Source: Elusimicrobiota bacterium
Lineage (GTDB): Bacteria > Elusimicrobiota > Elusimicrobia > Elusimicrobiales > UBA9959
Reading direction: 5' to 3'
Assembly: GCA_009773155.1 (NCBI GenBank)
Contig: WOVA01000001.1
Location: 1-64,000 of the forward strand
Length of the DNA: 64,000 nt
Shown piece by piece: positions 62,616-64,000 of the stretch. The stretch's first letter is position 1; every line of letters starts with the position of its first letter. The notes under the pieces are model-generated. The model worked only from the letters and a program-made list of their open reading frames with translations, was not told the DNA's origin and ran no database searches. The position numbers and the translations under genes are program-made.

Positions 62616-62646
62616 CGCGGCCCCTTTTCAGATATCCGGAGGAACT

Positions 62647-63453
62647 ATGGCGACGAAGATACACCCCACCGCGGTAATAGACGCCAAAGCGCTGATCGGA
62701 GAGAACGTCGAGATCGGCCCGTACACCGTCATCGGTCCGGACGTGCAGATAGGCGACAATACAAGAATCGGTCCGCACTGCATCTTCGAGTTCTGCACCG
62801 TCGGCAGGGATAATCTTTTCACCGGCGCCGCCTATGTCGGCATGCCCCCGCAGGACTGGGGCTACAAGGGCGAGCATACGCGCTTCACGATGGGCGACCG
62901 CAATGTCATACGCGAGAACGTCTCGCTGCACCGCGGCTCTCACGCCACGCACCTGACCTCGATGGGCTCGGGCTGCATGCTGATGGCAAACTCCCATCTC
63001 GGCCACGACTGCCGCGTGGGCGACAATGTCATCATGGTCAACTCTTCGGCGGCCGCCGGGCACGTGCAGATAGGCGACCGGGCCCTGATAAGCGGCCTGG
63101 CCGGCATACACCAGTTCACCCGCGTCGGCAGGTTCGCGATGATCTCGGGCGGCGGCATGGCCAGCCAGGACATCATCCCCTATGTCACCGCGCAGGGCGA
63201 CCGCGCCCGCCCGGTCGCGCTCAACCTGGTCGGCATGAAGCGCAACGGCTACACGCGCGAGCAGATAAAGGCCGTCAAACACGTTTTCAAAACCCTCTTT
63301 TTCCGCGGCCTGCTGCTCAAGGATGCCGTGGCTCAACTGCGCGGCGAGAGCCTGCCGCCGGAAGCGGCCCTCATACTCGACTTCGTGGAATCCTCAAAGC
63401 GCGGCATAGCGCGCCCGCGCCGCTCGGCCGCGGCGGACGTCTCCGATGTCTGA
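62647..63453 (+). CDS. lpxA: Acyl-ACP-UDP-N-acetylglucosamine O-acyltransferase
   Basis: IHPTAVIDAKALIGENVEIGPYTVIGP, GDRNVIRENVSLHRG, GHVQIGDRALISGLAGIHQFTRVG. Confidence 0.96.
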   Translation: MATKIHPTAVIDAKALIGENVEIGPYTVIGPDVQIGDNTRIGPHCIFEFCTVGRDNLFTGAAYVGMPPQDWGYKGEHTRFTMGDRNVIRENVSLHRGSHATHLTSMGSGCMLMANSHLGHDCRVGDNVIMVNSSAAAGHVQIGDRALISGLAGIHQFTRVGRFAMISGGGMASQDIIPYVTAQGDRARPVALNLVGMKRNGYTREQIKAVKHVFKTLFFRGLLLKDAVAQLRGESLPPEAALILDFVESSKRGIARPRRSAAADVSDV

Positions 63454-64000
63454 GCGGATAGGCCTTATAGCCGGGGCCGGCAGTTTCCCTCTGCTCTTCG
63501 CCCGGGAGGCCAGGGCCCGCGGCTGCGAGGTGTTCACGGCCGGGCTGACCGGCATGACCTCGCCCGAGGCCGAGGGCCTTTCGAAAGAGATCTCTTATTT
63601 CCGCCTCGGCCAGCTCTCGGCCCCGATAGAGTTCTTCAAAAAGCACGGCGTCACCCGGGTCCTCATGGCCGGCAAGATAGAGCACGTCTCCATCTTCGGC
63701 GGCTTTCTGCCGGACCTGCGTGGCGCCAGGCTCCTGCTTACCCTCAAAGACCGCCGCCCCACGTCCATCTTCGCCGCCATAGCCGGCGAGCTGGCCAGGG
63801 ACGGCATAGAAGTGATCAGCTCGGCCACTTTCCTCGAATCTTCCCTGCCAAAGCCCGGCCCCCTGACCGAAAAAAAACCGCATAAGGACCGTGAGGCCAG
63901 CATAGAGGCCGGCTGGCGGGCCGCCAGGACAATAGCGGGCCTGGACATCGGCCTGACCGTGGTGGCCCGCGGCGGAGCGATAGTGGCCGTCGAGGGGATG
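63446..64000 (+). CDS. lpxI: UDP-2,3-diacylglucosamine pyrophosphatase, LpxI type (runs off window end)
   Basis: MSERIGLIAGAGSFPLLFAREARARG, KPHKDREASIEAGWRAARTIAGLDIGLTVVARGGAIVAVEG; next to lpxA. Confidence 0.9.
   Translation, partial: MSERIGLIAGAGSFPLLFAREARARGCEVFTAGLTGMTSPEAEGLSKEISYFRLGQLSAPIEFFKKHGVTRVLMAGKIEHVSIFGGFLPDLRGARLLLTLKDRRPTSIFAAIAGELARDGIEVISSATFLESSLPKPGPLTEKKPHKDREASIEAGWRAARTIAGLDIGLTVVARGGAIVAVEGM

Noticed and set aside
1-64000. tRNA, rRNA, prophage or integrase genes
   Set aside because: None recognised on reading either strand; absence not proven without tRNAscan/HMM searches.

Overview
High-GC bacterial chromosomal window. The flanks look like housekeeping genes. 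Left: subtilase, CPBP protease, ECF sigma/anti-sigma pair, SpoIID-like protein, threonine synthase, carbamate kinase, YgeW. Right: PhoH/PIN, BamA, OmpH/Skp, LpxD, LpxC, FabZ, LpxA, LpxI, plus a secreted RNase/barstar pair. Between about 13.2 and 54.3 kb lies a dense, mostly minus-strand accessory cluster. It contains: (i) two paralogous two-gene nitrogenase-like sets, each a NifH-NifD fusion plus a NifK-like partner; (ii) 18 radical SAM proteins (a 19th lies just outside, at 7.4 kb), including five HemN/HemW-like paralogs, one B12-binding type, and HxsB-like and HxsC-like maturases; (iii) a His-Xaa-Ser repeat precursor peptide (HxsA-like) with two HxsD-like proteins; (iv) two pairs of U32-family proteins; (v) a tetrapyrrole-methylase-fold methyltransferase with borosin-MT-like motifs, a cysteine-desulfurase-like enzyme, a DUF71-type ATP-dependent amidoligase and an A24-like peptidase. 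From memory, a nitrogenase-paralog/radical-SAM locus of this kind was reported in groundwater Elusimicrobia (Meheust et al., ISME J 2020) with a predicted tetrapyrrole product. The fusion architecture, the embedded Hxs module and the U32 pairs are worth following up. Independently, the window holds two families of short dispersed repeats lying inside protein-coding genes without breaking frame: a 25-27 bp perfect palindrome (5 sites) and a 54 bp element (6 sites). They recall the Rickettsia palindromic elements. All calls come from reading the sequence and the supplied ORFs; no database searches were run.
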